Assembly: GCF_000399665.1 (NCBI RefSeq) | Contig: NZ_KB976986.1 | Coordinates: forward strand, 3,094,733-3,158,732 | Source: Acinetobacter calcoaceticus ANC 3811 | GTDB taxonomy: Bacteria; Pseudomonadota; Gammaproteobacteria; Pseudomonadales; Moraxellaceae | Reading direction: 5' to 3' | DNA: 64,000 nucleotides | Part shown: in pieces, positions 10,385-18,273 of the stretch | Position numbering within the stretch: position 1 is the stretch's first letter | Layout of the letters: each line of letters starts with the position of its first letter | Position numbers and translations under genes: made by a program | The notes under the pieces: generated by a model | Seen by the model: the letters and a program-made list of their open reading frames with translations, nothing else | Told to the model about the DNA's origin: nothing | Database searches by the model: none

Positions 10385-11185
10385 ATGAACCAGAAGAATA
10401 ACCCGATTGGAATGATTGATTCTGGTTTAGGTGGGCTGTCTCTATTTAAGCACATTCGGCAGGCCCTTCCGAATGAAGATATTATTTACTTTGCAGACTC
10501 GAAATATGTCCCGTATGGAGACAAAGAGAGTGACTGGATTGTTTCAAGAACCACTCAGTTAATCTCAAATCTTATTAATGATGGGAAGTGCAAAGCGATC
10601 GTTGTTGCTTGTAACACCATGACTGCGGTAGCGATTGAAACAATCAGAGCACAAATTAGTGTTCCCCTAATTGCGATAGAACCAGCGGTAAAACCAGCAG
10701 TAGGAATAACCTTAAGTAAGCATATTGCTGTTTTGGCAACTGCAACTACGGTTAAAGGAAAAAATCTAGAAAGTTTAATTGCAACTTACGCACAAGATAT
10801 CAAAGTGTCTTTAGTGCCCTGTATTGGTCTGGCCGAAAAAATTGAAAATGGCAAAGCACATACCGCCGAGGTTAAAAGCTATTTAAAAAATATCTTGGCG
10901 CCGCTAGTTGAGCAAAAAGTTGATACGATTATTTTAGGATGTACACACTATCCATTTGTCTCAAACATTATTCAGGATCTTGTGGGTTCTGATATTCAAA
11001 TTATTGAGCCTTCAGAAGCAGTTACAGCGCATTTAATGCGCCAGTTAAAAAGATATGACTTAAGTTCAGAAAGTACAAATGAGGGGAGTCATATCATTTG
11101 GACCAGCTCAGACCCAATTACAGTCGCTGATGTTACTTTTTCGCTGTTAGGTAAGCATTTACCAGTAAAAACTACTGGTTTTTAA
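10385..11185 (+). CDS. murI: Glutamate racemase
   Basis: Cofactor-independent racemase that makes D-glutamate for peptidoglycan. The 266 residues contain the N-terminal IGMIDSGLGGLSL substrate loop and both catalytic cysteines: Cys76 in VVACNTM and Cys186 in ILGCTHYPF. FADSKYVPYGDK also matches the family. The gene converges on, and overlaps by 14 bp, the exporter gene on the other strand. Its terminator hairpin lies inside its last codons. Confidence 0.95.
   Translation: MNQKNNPIGMIDSGLGGLSLFKHIRQALPNEDIIYFADSKYVPYGDKESDWIVSRTTQLISNLINDGKCKAIVVACNTMTAVAIETIRAQISVPLIAIEPAVKPAVGITLSKHIAVLATATTVKGKNLESLIATYAQDIKVSLVPCIGLAEKIENGKAHTAEVKSYLKNILAPLVEQKVDTIILGCTHYPFVSNIIQDLVGSDIQIIEPSEAVTAHLMRQLKRYDLSSESTNEGSHIIWTSSDPITVADVTFSLLGKHLPVKTTGF
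11161..11183 (+). terminator. Terminator embedded in the 3' end of murI
   Basis: ACCAGTA (11161-11167) and TACTGGT (11173-11179) form a 7-bp stem with a 5-nt loop, followed by TTTT that runs into the TAA stop codon (11183-11185). The terminator is therefore made of the last eight codons. It lacks a U tract on the opposite strand. Confidence 0.65.
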
Positions 11186-11795
11186 TGCCAAGAAAAACGC
11201 CTAATCCCATAAAAATGAGTCCGCCCATCATGGACATAGATTTCTGTGACTTTTGTGTTTTATTTAATTTTTGACTAATGTAATTAGCCAAGAACACACA
11301 AACAACATCGGCTGAAACAAAGATCAAATTCACAATAAGCCCCAGAATGATAAATTGAAACCAAACTGGAAAATCTAATGAGGTATTAATAAATTGAGGT
11401 AAAAATGCAATATAAAAAATAGCGGTTTTAGGATTTAAAACTTCGACCAAAATGCTCTGCTTCAAAGATAACTGACCATCTTCGAAATTCTGTTGAATAG
11501 CAGGCTTAGATGTAGATCTAAATAATTTAATGCCTAACCAAACTAAATACAAAGCGCCTAGAATTTTAATAATATCATAGAGTTTTGGAATAATTTGAAA
11601 GATGGTCGTTAAGCCTAAAGAGGCTGCGATGATATGAAAACATCCGCCTAAAAAAATGCCAAATGCCGCCATCAAGCCAGATTTTCTGCCGCGAGAAAGC
11701 GTTTGTGCAGCGGTATACAGCATTGCTGGACCCGGAATATAAGCAAAAATAATCGTAGTAATTAAAAATGTTATAAAAAGTTCTAAAGAAATCAT
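11172..11795 (-). CDS. LysE/RhtB family amino acid exporter
   Basis: The 207-residue membrane protein begins with a hydrophobic segment containing AYIPGPAMLYTAAQTLSRGRKSGLMAAFGIFLGG, the signature of the LysE/RhtB (threonine/homoserine lactone efflux) family. Six hydrophobic segments can be seen. A conserved LNPKTAIFYIAFLPQF motif lies in the middle. It exports amino acids or related metabolites at the inner membrane; the substrate cannot be told from sequence. It is tail-to-tail with murI. Confidence 0.88.
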   Translation of the reverse strand: MISLELFITFLITTIIFAYIPGPAMLYTAAQTLSRGRKSGLMAAFGIFLGGCFHIIAASLGLTTIFQIIPKLYDIIKILGALYLVWLGIKLFRSTSKPAIQQNFEDGQLSLKQSILVEVLNPKTAIFYIAFLPQFINTSLDFPVWFQFIILGLIVNLIFVSADVVCVFLANYISQKLNKTQKSQKSMSMMGGLIFMGLGVFLGIKNQ

Positions 11796-11901
11796 GTTTT
11801 ACCTATCTTATTGTTACTATTTTTGAATAAATTTTACGCAATTTAAAGTATAAGAAATTTATAAGTATTTCAATTTTATAATTAGATTTATTTCTATAAA
11901 A

Positions 11902-11944
11902 CTAAAAATCATCCAAAGAATGATTTTAAATTCTTTGGATGATT
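11902..11944 (-). terminator. Terminator after the orphan gene at 12,022
   Basis: AATCATCCAAAGAAT (11907-11921) and ATTCTTTGGATGATT (11930-11944) make a perfect 15-bp stem with an 8-nt loop. On the minus strand it is followed by TTTTTAG. A second 8-bp hairpin, CTTTTAGA/TCTAAAAG, lies at 11963-11985. Confidence 0.8.
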
Positions 11945-12021
11945 AAAAATAGCTTGATCTAACTTTTAGAGTCGCTGTCTAAAAGCCTTCACTACGAAGA
12001 CCTAAGTTCAAAGCGCCCAAA

Positions 12022-13224
12022 TTAAGCTGTTTTAAGTTCCCAGCGCTGTTTTGGGTCATTAGATCGTTGACTAATACCTACAGATGAACCCCAGAGATGT
12101 GTTAGTACAGCATCTGGTTGACCTTCTACAAAGATATAACCATCTTCAAATGCCCAATTAGTTTGGTACTGGCGACCCGCGCCTTGCAAGAAAACATTGC
12201 CACTATGCCAATTAACTGGTTTTATTTCTTTATCATTGGTACTGTTTAACGCTGTTTGCAGTTGTTCAAAAAACTCATTTGATTTTAAGCTTACTTTTAA
12301 AATCTTTTTAGCCGTATCCATATTTTTTTCATTCGTATGTAAATTTAGAGTTTTTCTAAGCTCTAAAAGGACTTTTACGGCTTCTTTTTTAAGATCTTGA
12401 GCATTTTCATATTCTTTATATGCTTTTCCATGAAGCTCCGCCATGCTTTCTTTCTTTATATTTTTTAGTAGAGCATCGATATTCTCATGGCGTAAATGCA
12501 ACCGGAACTCTGACCTTGTGGTCCAATCTTTTTGATCCAAGACATCTAATTGCACAGAGGCAAGAATGATCTTATAGAGTTGTTCATTCTGTTCAGGAAT
12601 ACCTTCAAAGCCAGGAATATTTAAAACTAGCCAAGGAGAGCGAGCATATTCATGGAACTTTTGTTCGATGCGATGAATTGACTCATGAGCGAGTACGGCA
12701 TTTAAATATTCGTTCAGCTTAGTCTCATCGAGTTTGCCAATGAGTTCGGATTTAATATTTTCTTCGCCGTTACTATAAATAAATGTCTGTAATAAATGAA
12801 CAATATCAAGACAATCACTGGTTTTTAAGTGGGCGAGTGTTTCTTCATCTTGTTTTGGCAAAAGACTAAGGAAATTTTCTAAGTCTTTGTCTAATAATTT
12901 ATATGCAATCGCATTTGTTTCAACATGAGCACCGAGCACCCAACTAGAACGGATATCTTTAACTTTGTTGTATAGCTTATTCTCTCGACCACTGCGATAG
13001 TCGTGGCTCTCAAAATACCAAAGTTCTTCTTCTATGTTTTTAACCTTGTCATGTACCGTAAATTCACGATCAGCGGTATGAGAATACGCTATCTGACCCG
13101 TTTCACCAAGTGCACTCACCGCATCTTGTAAACCATGTATCTGGCCACCATACAGACTTGAAATACATGCACCTGTTTCTTTATTAACGATTCTAAAGTT
13201 TCCTTTTGGGAATCCATTAGCCAT
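12022..13224 (-). CDS. Orphan protein with ricin-like ends and an HExxH motif
   Basis: I do not recognise this 400-residue protein as a named family. The N terminus (FRIVNKETGACIS) and the last residues (QRWEL, Q393-x-W395) resemble strands of ricin-type beta-trefoil lectins, whose repeats end in QxW. The middle is mostly charged and helical and includes HESIH (residues 180-184), which fits the HExxH zinc-peptidase pattern but could be chance. No signal peptide is seen. The start ATG follows AGGAGTGA. It stands alone with its own terminator in an AT-rich accessory patch beside glmS, so horizontal gain is likely. Confidence 0.7.
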   Translation of the reverse strand: MANGFPKGNFRIVNKETGACISSLYGGQIHGLQDAVSALGETGQIAYSHTADREFTVHDKVKNIEEELWYFESHDYRSGRENKLYNKVKDIRSSWVLGAHVETNAIAYKLLDKDLENFLSLLPKQDEETLAHLKTSDCLDIVHLLQTFIYSNGEENIKSELIGKLDETKLNEYLNAVLAHESIHRIEQKFHEYARSPWLVLNIPGFEGIPEQNEQLYKIILASVQLDVLDQKDWTTRSEFRLHLRHENIDALLKNIKKESMAELHGKAYKEYENAQDLKKEAVKVLLELRKTLNLHTNEKNMDTAKKILKVSLKSNEFFEQLQTALNSTNDKEIKPVNWHSGNVFLQGAGRQYQTNWAFEDGYIFVEGQPDAVLTHLWGSSVGISQRSNDPKQRWELKTA

Positions 13225-13425
13225 GATAAGTCACTCCTTATAATTAGAAAGTTTTTGTAATTGTCGAAATTAATAGTTATCAAGTAAATTTCGAAGCGTG
13301 ATTTATATCATAATTTTTCACATATAAATCCAAGTGTTTTTGTTGGTTTTTGTATATAACATTCTGATTTAATTGTATTTATTAGGGTGGCTTAATAAAA
13401 AACCTTAGACTATGTATTAGAGCTT

Positions 13426-13700
13426 TATGAATGCAATATAAAGTCCAATATGTATTTCAAAGACATATCTGGCTTTTTAATAGATGAGTTATCAAAGTTA
13501 TGGCTGCTTTGATAACACTATACTTTTAAATTCTTCTACAGTTACTGACTTCGCCAAGTTACGTGGTTGGTCAACGTCTGTACCACGTAATACAGCAACG
13601 CGATGAGGCAACAACTGAACTGGTAGATTATAAAAATTGGTGTCAGCCCTTCGTTTACTGCTGGAATCTATACAATACATTGACGGCCTTTTTCGTTGTT
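13426..13700 (-). pseudogene. Diverged duplicate of the glmS 3' end and its downstream region
   Basis: This segment aligns with 14944-15217. TATGAATGCAAT opens both copies, a degenerate version of the glmS terminator follows (about 13437-13475), and then comes the code for the GlmS C-terminal tail. The [22 protein letters not shown] residues are kept exactly. The stop codon is mutated (TTC in place of TTA) and the frame is broken about 45 codons in, so no working protein is made. A 60-residue ORF here (13498-13680) is only this relic. The best-kept part is the stretch that TnsD recognises in attTn7 of other bacteria. Confidence 0.8.
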
Positions 13701-14008
13701 AGGTAAACATTTGCATGTAAAAGCTGTAGAGAAATAAGCTCTCGAAAAGAGGGTAAGTAGGTGTTGGCTTACCATCTGATGGAGTAGGGGCTTTCTATAA
13801 AATGTTTTTATACTTCGCTTTTTCTCACCTTAGACGTATTTATATAAACTATTAAATTAGAATTAACGATTAATCTATTTTATTAACTAAATATATATAA
13901 CTCATGTTTATATTTTAAATTTTATTAAAAGCTATAAATATAAAATAAGGAAAACATTATATAAACATTAATAAAATTATTATATTTAAAATTTTTTATT
14001 AAAATAAA
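13701..14008. other. AT-rich intergenic stretch without recognised genes
   Basis: Very AT-rich, mainly A/T runs from 13850 on. The only structure noticed is GGTAAG/CTTACC (13752-13757 with 13768-13773), a 6-bp hairpin. No ORF with a plausible ribosome-binding site was found. Confidence 0.5.
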
Positions 14009-14037
14009 TTGACGTAATTAAAATCACCGATTATTAT
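14009..14037 (+). promoter_or_regulatory. Sigma-70 promoter of the structured RNA
   Basis: TTGACG (14009-14014), a 17-bp spacer, then TATTAT (14032-14037). This is close to consensus and would start transcription near 14044, at the first base pairs of the structured region. In AT-rich DNA the -10 alone means little, but the -35 match, spacing and placement together are persuasive. Confidence 0.75.
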
Positions 14038-14276
14038 CTCGTTGCTGGCCTACATTGCCAGACGGTTTTGACAGACCGTAAGTCCCCATAGCGGATTATA
14101 GTTCTACTATAAGTCGTTAGACCCTTGCGTCCCCTTTCTTTGCGGTAGGACGGAAGGGGGACGCCCCGTGCGTGCTGGTCTCTATGGGCACCAGTCTGTC
14201 AACCCTCTTTCGTTCTACCACCATAAATTAATTCGCGGTGATCTGGTGGTAGGACTCCATTTTTAAGGAGTTGGCT

Positions 14277-14312
14277 ATGCCACTATTCAAACTCATTTTC
14301 TCTCTTATTTAA
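14277..14312 (+). CDS. 11-codon hydrophobic micro-ORF
   Basis: ATG follows AAGGAG at ideal spacing (6 nt) and the frame encodes MPLFKLIFSLI before TAA. The ribosome-binding site can pair with ACTCC just upstream, so translation may be gated by RNA folding. It could be a leader peptide, a tiny toxin-like peptide or the truncated start of a lost gene. No coding evidence exists beyond the ribosome-binding site. Confidence 0.4.
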   Translation: MPLFKLIFSLI

Positions 14313-14332
14313 TTATTTTATTTATTTAAAAT

Positions 14333-14358
14333 TTAGGTTTTTTGCGACCTGATTTTTT
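14333..14358 (+). terminator. Terminator of the structured RNA unit
   Basis: TTAGGT (14333-14338) pairs with ACCTGA (14347-14352, one G-T pair) and is followed by TTTTTT (14353-14358). The stem is short, but placement 20 bp after the micro-ORF fits termination. Confidence 0.55.
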
Positions 14359-14507
14359 AAATTTATAAATTATTTTTATTTTAAAATTTTAATTATTTTA
14401 TTTTCCTATTTTATGGGAGGATTAACTGTTATTTGAAAAATTATTTTAATATTTAAGTTAATCATATTTTTATTTTATTTAAAGATATAAATAATCATGA
14501 GAATAAT

Positions 14508-14792
14508 ATGAAACTTCATAAATTTATATTAGTTTTAAACCTTATGGTCGGTGCTTACAGTATTACAAATGATGAGGCCAATGCTCAGCAGGAATTTAAA
14601 AGAATTTGTTCGTCAGGTGAACACAGGCAAGCCAGTTGCAATTGTATTTGCCAACAGCTTGCACAGGTGTATTCGCCTCAAACCGTACAACGTTTAAAAC
14701 ACACCAGTTTGCAAAGTCCTGATCTCCCACAGGACTTTGCCCCTAACTTGTTCGGCATCATTCGACGCTGCGACAAAAATGAAATGGGCTAA
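14508..14792 (+). CDS. Small secreted Cys-rich hypothetical protein
   Basis: The 94-residue protein has an N-terminal hydrophobic segment (FILVLNLMVGAYSI) and an ...ANAQQ cleavage-like site near residue 26, so export is likely. The mature part has five cysteines: one in RICSSG, three in SCNCICQQ and one in IIRRCDK. I do not recognise the family. The ribosome-binding site (GAGAAT) is weak, but base composition rises within the ORF compared with the flanks, which supports coding. It lies between the two glmS-end repeats with no partner gene. Confidence 0.6.
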   Translation: MKLHKFILVLNLMVGAYSITNDEANAQQEFKRICSSGEHRQASCNCICQQLAQVYSPQTVQRLKHTSLQSPDLPQDFAPNLFGIIRRCDKNEMG

Positions 14793-14813
14793 GTTCGCTT
14801 AGCTCCTTTATCT

Positions 14814-14948
14814 CTGTGTCGCAATGATCTCTCAAACTTTAAATCAGCGCAAAAGTAAAAGTCCGTTGTGACACAGGGCCCTAGGGGAGTGTTCTCTATG
14901 ATCAAACTCGATTTTCTTTCACTGGAAAGGGGCTGTGTGGCAGTATGA
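14814..14948 (+). other. Second structured leader with a short ORF cut at the repeat border
   Basis: CTGTGTCGCAA (14814-14824) pairs with TTGTGACACAG (14866-14876) with one G-T pair, giving an 11-bp long-range stem. It is followed by GGGGAG (14884-14889) and ATG at 14898. The frame runs 16 codons (MIKLDFLSLERGCVAV) and stops at 14946, within the first bases of the duplicated glmS-downstream sequence. It may be the 5' end of a gene truncated when the duplication formed. Confidence 0.4.
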
Positions 14949-14954
14949 ATGCAA

Positions 14955-14991
14955 TAAAAAAGCCCGATATGCACTTACACATATCGGGCTT
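14955..14991 (-). terminator. glmS terminator
   Basis: AAGCCCGATATG pairs with CATATCGGGCTT; on the minus strand a run of T (plus-strand AAAAAA) follows the stem. It ends the glmU-glmS unit. Confidence 0.88.
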
Positions 14992-15042
14992 AATCAATCA
15001 GTTATTAAAGCAGGGGATGCCTTAATAATGATCTTTTTTGAA

Positions 15043-16881
15043 TTACTCTACAGTTACTGACTTCGCCAAGTTACGTGGCTGGTCAACGTCTGTACCACGT
15101 AATACAGCAACGTGATAAGACAATAGCTGAACTGGTACGCTATAAACAATTGGAGCTAGCCATTCGTTTACTGCTGGAATATGCACAACATGTTGACGGT
15201 CTTTTTCATTGATTCCGCTATTTTCATCAGCGAAAACAAATAACTCACCACCACGTGCCTGAACTTCTTCCATATTTGATTTGAGCTTATCAAGCATTTC
15301 ATCATGCGGAGCAAGAATCACGATTGGCATTTCACTATCAACGAGTGCTAATGGGCCGTGTTTTAACTCGCCCGCTGCATAGCCTTCCGCATGAATATAT
15401 GAAATTTCTTTTAGCTTTAATGCGCCTTCCAATGCGATTGGATAATTCGTACCACGGCCTAAGAATAAGCAGTGATTTTTTTCTACGAATAATTCAGACA
15501 AACGCAAAATTTCTGGATCATGTTTAAGCGTATCAAGAATAACTTTCGGGCTGTGCCATAGCTCACGCGTAATTTCTTCAAGCAGAGCAGGGCTAATACG
15601 TTGTTTCACTTGACCAATTTTCAAGATTAACAACATAAGCGCAGCGAGCTGAGTCGTGAACGCTTTAGTTGAAGCAACACCAATCTCAGGACCAGCAAGA
15701 GTCAATAAGTGATGATCAGTTTCACGAACCATTGAAGACGTAGCAACGTTACAGATAGTCAAAGTCTGAATATCGATATTGTTTGCTTTCGCACGCTTTT
15801 GAGTTTCACGTAGTGCAGCTAAAGTATCGGCAGTTTCACCTGACTGTGAAATACAAATATAAAGTGTATTTTCAACAATCACTGGTGTGCGATAGCGGAA
15901 TTCACTTGCGATTTCAACTTGGCAAGGCACACCAATCAGTTGCTCAAACCAATATTTCGCAATCATTCCTGAGTGGTAACTTGTACCACAAGCAATGATT
16001 TGTACGCTTTGAATTTTATTGAAATCTGCTTCAGCGTCTTTCAAGAAATCATCACGTAAGCTGTTGCCGTCAAGCGCTTGAGAAATCGTTTGCTTGATTG
16101 CTTCTGGTTGCTCATAAATTTCTTTGAGCATGTAGTGTTTGTATTCACCTTTTGATGCACTGCTTACGGTTGCATCAAGCTCTCGCACTGGACGCTCAAC
16201 GCGTTCGCCATTTACAAATACTTCAATTGAAGTACGTGTAAGACGCGCAATATCACCTTCTTCTAGGTACATAAAGCGGTTCGTCACAGGTAAAAGAGCA
16301 AGTTGGTCTGAACTAATAAAGTTTTCACCAATACCTACGCCAATGACTAAAGGTGAACCTTCACGTACAGTAATGAGTTCATCTGGATAATCGCTGTGGA
16401 TAATACCGAGCGCGTAAGCACCTTTAAGCTGAGGTACAACAGTTTCAACAGCTTCTAAAAGGCTATCTGTGCTTTTTAGAGCTTCAGCAACTAAGTGTGC
16501 AACAACTTCAGTATCTGTTTGAGAAGTGAAAACATAACCTAATGCTTGAAGGTCATCTTTTAGCTCTTGGTAGTTCTCAATGATGCCGTTATGTACAACA
16601 GCAACCTTACCAGACATATGTGGGTGAGCATTATTTTCAGTTGGCTTACCATGGGTCGCCCAACGGGTATGCGCAATGCCGATAGCCCCTGTAAGTTGGT
16701 GTTCAGCAACTGCATCTGCAAGATTGATGACTTTACCTACACGGCGCTCACGTAAAATTTGTTGATTATTCAGTAAAGCAACACCCGCAGAATCATAACC
16801 ACGGTATTCAAGACGTTTTAAACCTTCAATTAAAATCTCGGTTACACAACGCTCTGCAACGCCTCCGACGATACCACACAT
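15043..16881 (-). CDS. glmS: Glutamine-fructose-6-phosphate aminotransferase (isomerizing)
   Basis: Makes glucosamine-6-phosphate from fructose-6-phosphate and glutamine for cell-wall and LPS synthesis. Of 612 residues, the N-terminal part is the glutaminase domain with Cys2 (MCGIVGG) as nucleophile, and two SIS sugar-isomerase domains follow (CGTSYHSG and ISQSGETADTL motifs). The C terminus ends [10 protein letters not shown], the conserved stretch under attTn7. It lies 12 bp after glmU. No glmS ribozyme is expected or seen. Confidence 0.97.
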   Translation of the reverse strand: MCGIVGGVAERCVTEILIEGLKRLEYRGYDSAGVALLNNQQILRERRVGKVINLADAVAEHQLTGAIGIAHTRWATHGKPTENNAHPHMSGKVAVVHNGIIENYQELKDDLQALGYVFTSQTDTEVVAHLVAEALKSTDSLLEAVETVVPQLKGAYALGIIHSDYPDELITVREGSPLVIGVGIGENFISSDQLALLPVTNRFMYLEEGDIARLTRTSIEVFVNGERVERPVRELDATVSSASKGEYKHYMLKEIYEQPEAIKQTISQALDGNSLRDDFLKDAEADFNKIQSVQIIACGTSYHSGMIAKYWFEQLIGVPCQVEIASEFRYRTPVIVENTLYICISQSGETADTLAALRETQKRAKANNIDIQTLTICNVATSSMVRETDHHLLTLAGPEIGVASTKAFTTQLAALMLLILKIGQVKQRISPALLEEITRELWHSPKVILDTLKHDPEILRLSELFVEKNHCLFLGRGTNYPIALEGALKLKEISYIHAEGYAAGELKHGPLALVDSEMPIVILAPHDEMLDKLKSNMEEVQARGGELFVFADENSGINEKDRQHVVHIPAVNEWLAPIVYSVPVQLLSYHVAVLRGTDVDQPRNLAKSVTVE

Positions 16882-16893
16882 ACTTCAATCCTC

Positions 16894-18258
16894 TTATTTT
16901 TTAACCTTTTGGGGACGTTGATAATTTGCTTTTGAAATTTGTTGCGCACGTTCAAAGGAGAGACTTTGTTCGGCTACATCTTTCGTAATCACAGAACCCG
17001 CACCAACTGTTGCGCCATTCCCAATGGTCACCGGAGCAACCAGCGAGCTATTAGAACCGATAAAAACGGCATCGCCAATAGTGGTTTTGTGTTTATTTGC
17101 ACCGTCGTAATTACAAGTAATAGTACCTGCCCCAATATTTGATTCAGCACCGATTTCAGCATCACCTAAGTATGTGAAATGGTTAGCTTTACTACCTAGT
17201 CCAATCGATGTGTTTTTAACTTCAACAAAGTTGCCGATATGCACTTCATTTGCCAATTTAGCCCCTGGGCGTAAGCGTGCAAATGGTCCAATTTGAGCAT
17301 TTTCGCCTACAACTGCGCCATCAAAAACGCTATAGGCTTGAACTTTAGTGCCTGCTGCAATTTTGGTGTTCTTTAAAATACAGCCAGCGCCGATTTCTAC
17401 AAAATCACCAAGCTCACATTCACCTTCAATAATAACATTGATGTCAATACGAACGTCTTGTCCAACTTTTACAGAACCACGTAAATCAAAGCGTGCAGGG
17501 TCAAAGAACATTACACCTTGCTGCATGAGCTTTTTGACTTGTTCTTGCTGGAACTGGCGTTCTAAAGCTGCAAGTTGTAAGCGGTCATTAACACCTTCAA
17601 CTTCAAAAGCAAGCTCTGGTTCAACAGAGGCAACTTCTAAGCCATCTGCAATTGCCATTGCAACGATGTCAGTTAGATAATATTCACCCTGTGCATTTTC
17701 ATTTGAAAGTTTAGGCAACCACTCATGAAGTTTTGCGTTGCTAACACAGTAAATGCCTGTATTGAATTCTTTAATTTGGCGTTGTGCTTCGTTTGCATCT
17801 TTATGTTCAACAATGGCTTGAATTTTGCCATCTTGGCGCACAATACGGCCATAACCTGTTGCATCATCTACAGTGAGCGTAACTAAACCAATTCCTGTCT
17901 GGGTCGATGCATCTAATAATTTTTGTAGCGTATTTGGATTAATACATGGCACATCGCCTGATAAAATCAGTGAAACACCTTCTTTAGGAAGTACAGGTAA
18001 GGTCATTTGTACTGCATGGCCTGTACCAAGTTGTTCAGCTTGCTCAACCCATTGAACATTTTCTTGGGCAAATGTTTGTTGTACACGGTCACCACCATGA
18101 CCATAAATCGTAATAATATTTTTAGCTTGTAATTGTTTTGCCGTTTGAATGACATGCCCTAATAGTGGGCGACCCGCTAAAGGTTGGAGTACTTTAGGAA
18201 GCTGAGAACGCATACGCGTTCCTTTGCCTGCAGCAAGAATAATGACGGTAGTTGACAT
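16894..18258 (-). CDS. glmU: Bifunctional N-acetylglucosamine-1-phosphate uridyltransferase / glucosamine-1-phosphate acetyltransferase
   Basis: Makes UDP-GlcNAc. The N-terminal uridyltransferase domain starts with [27 protein letters not shown], the nucleotide-sugar pyrophosphorylase signature. The C-terminal half shows the left-handed beta-helix hexapeptide repeats ([13 protein letters not shown]... [12 protein letters not shown]). Length 454 residues is normal. It forms an operon with glmS, which supplies its pathway. Confidence 0.97.
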   Translation of the reverse strand: MSTTVIILAAGKGTRMRSQLPKVLQPLAGRPLLGHVIQTAKQLQAKNIITIYGHGGDRVQQTFAQENVQWVEQAEQLGTGHAVQMTLPVLPKEGVSLILSGDVPCINPNTLQKLLDASTQTGIGLVTLTVDDATGYGRIVRQDGKIQAIVEHKDANEAQRQIKEFNTGIYCVSNAKLHEWLPKLSNENAQGEYYLTDIVAMAIADGLEVASVEPELAFEVEGVNDRLQLAALERQFQQEQVKKLMQQGVMFFDPARFDLRGSVKVGQDVRIDINVIIEGECELGDFVEIGAGCILKNTKIAAGTKVQAYSVFDGAVVGENAQIGPFARLRPGAKLANEVHIGNFVEVKNTSIGLGSKANHFTYLGDAEIGAESNIGAGTITCNYDGANKHKTTIGDAVFIGSNSSLVAPVTIGNGATVGAGSVITKDVAEQSLSFERAQQISKANYQRPQKVKK

Positions 18259-18273
18259 GTATAACTCTAATGA

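Larger units (their letters stand above)
14044..14358 (+). ncRNA. Candidate structured RNA with small ORF and terminator
   Basis: A GC-rich island in AT-rich DNA with many perfect pairings: CTGGC/GCCAG (14045-14049 with 14057-14061); TTGACAGAC/GTCTGTCAA (14068-14076 with 14194-14202); CCCATAG/CTATGGG (14085-14091 with 14182-14188); TTATAGT/ACTATAA (14096-14102 with 14106-14112); GCGTCCCC/GGGGACGC (14127-14134 with 14157-14164); CTACCACC/GGTGGTAG (14215-14222 with 14245-14252); ACTCC/GGAGT (14254-14258 with 14267-14271). The last stem hides a Shine-Dalgarno before an 11-codon ORF. I could not assign it to a known family. The layout recalls phage C4-type immunity RNAs, but I cannot show homology. 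Confidence 0.7.

Noticed and set aside
13498..13680. 60-residue minus-strand ORF as a real gene
   Set aside because: It is the frame-broken copy of the glmS C terminus with a mutated stop codon.
14044..14358. RNase P RNA, tmRNA, 6S RNA, retron msr-msd or group II intron
   Set aside because: None of their conserved cores can be seen, and no reverse transcriptase is nearby.
13426..15043. Complete Tn7-like transposon at glmS
   Set aside because: No transposase genes and no recognisable Tn7 end repeats were found; only duplicated target sequence is seen.
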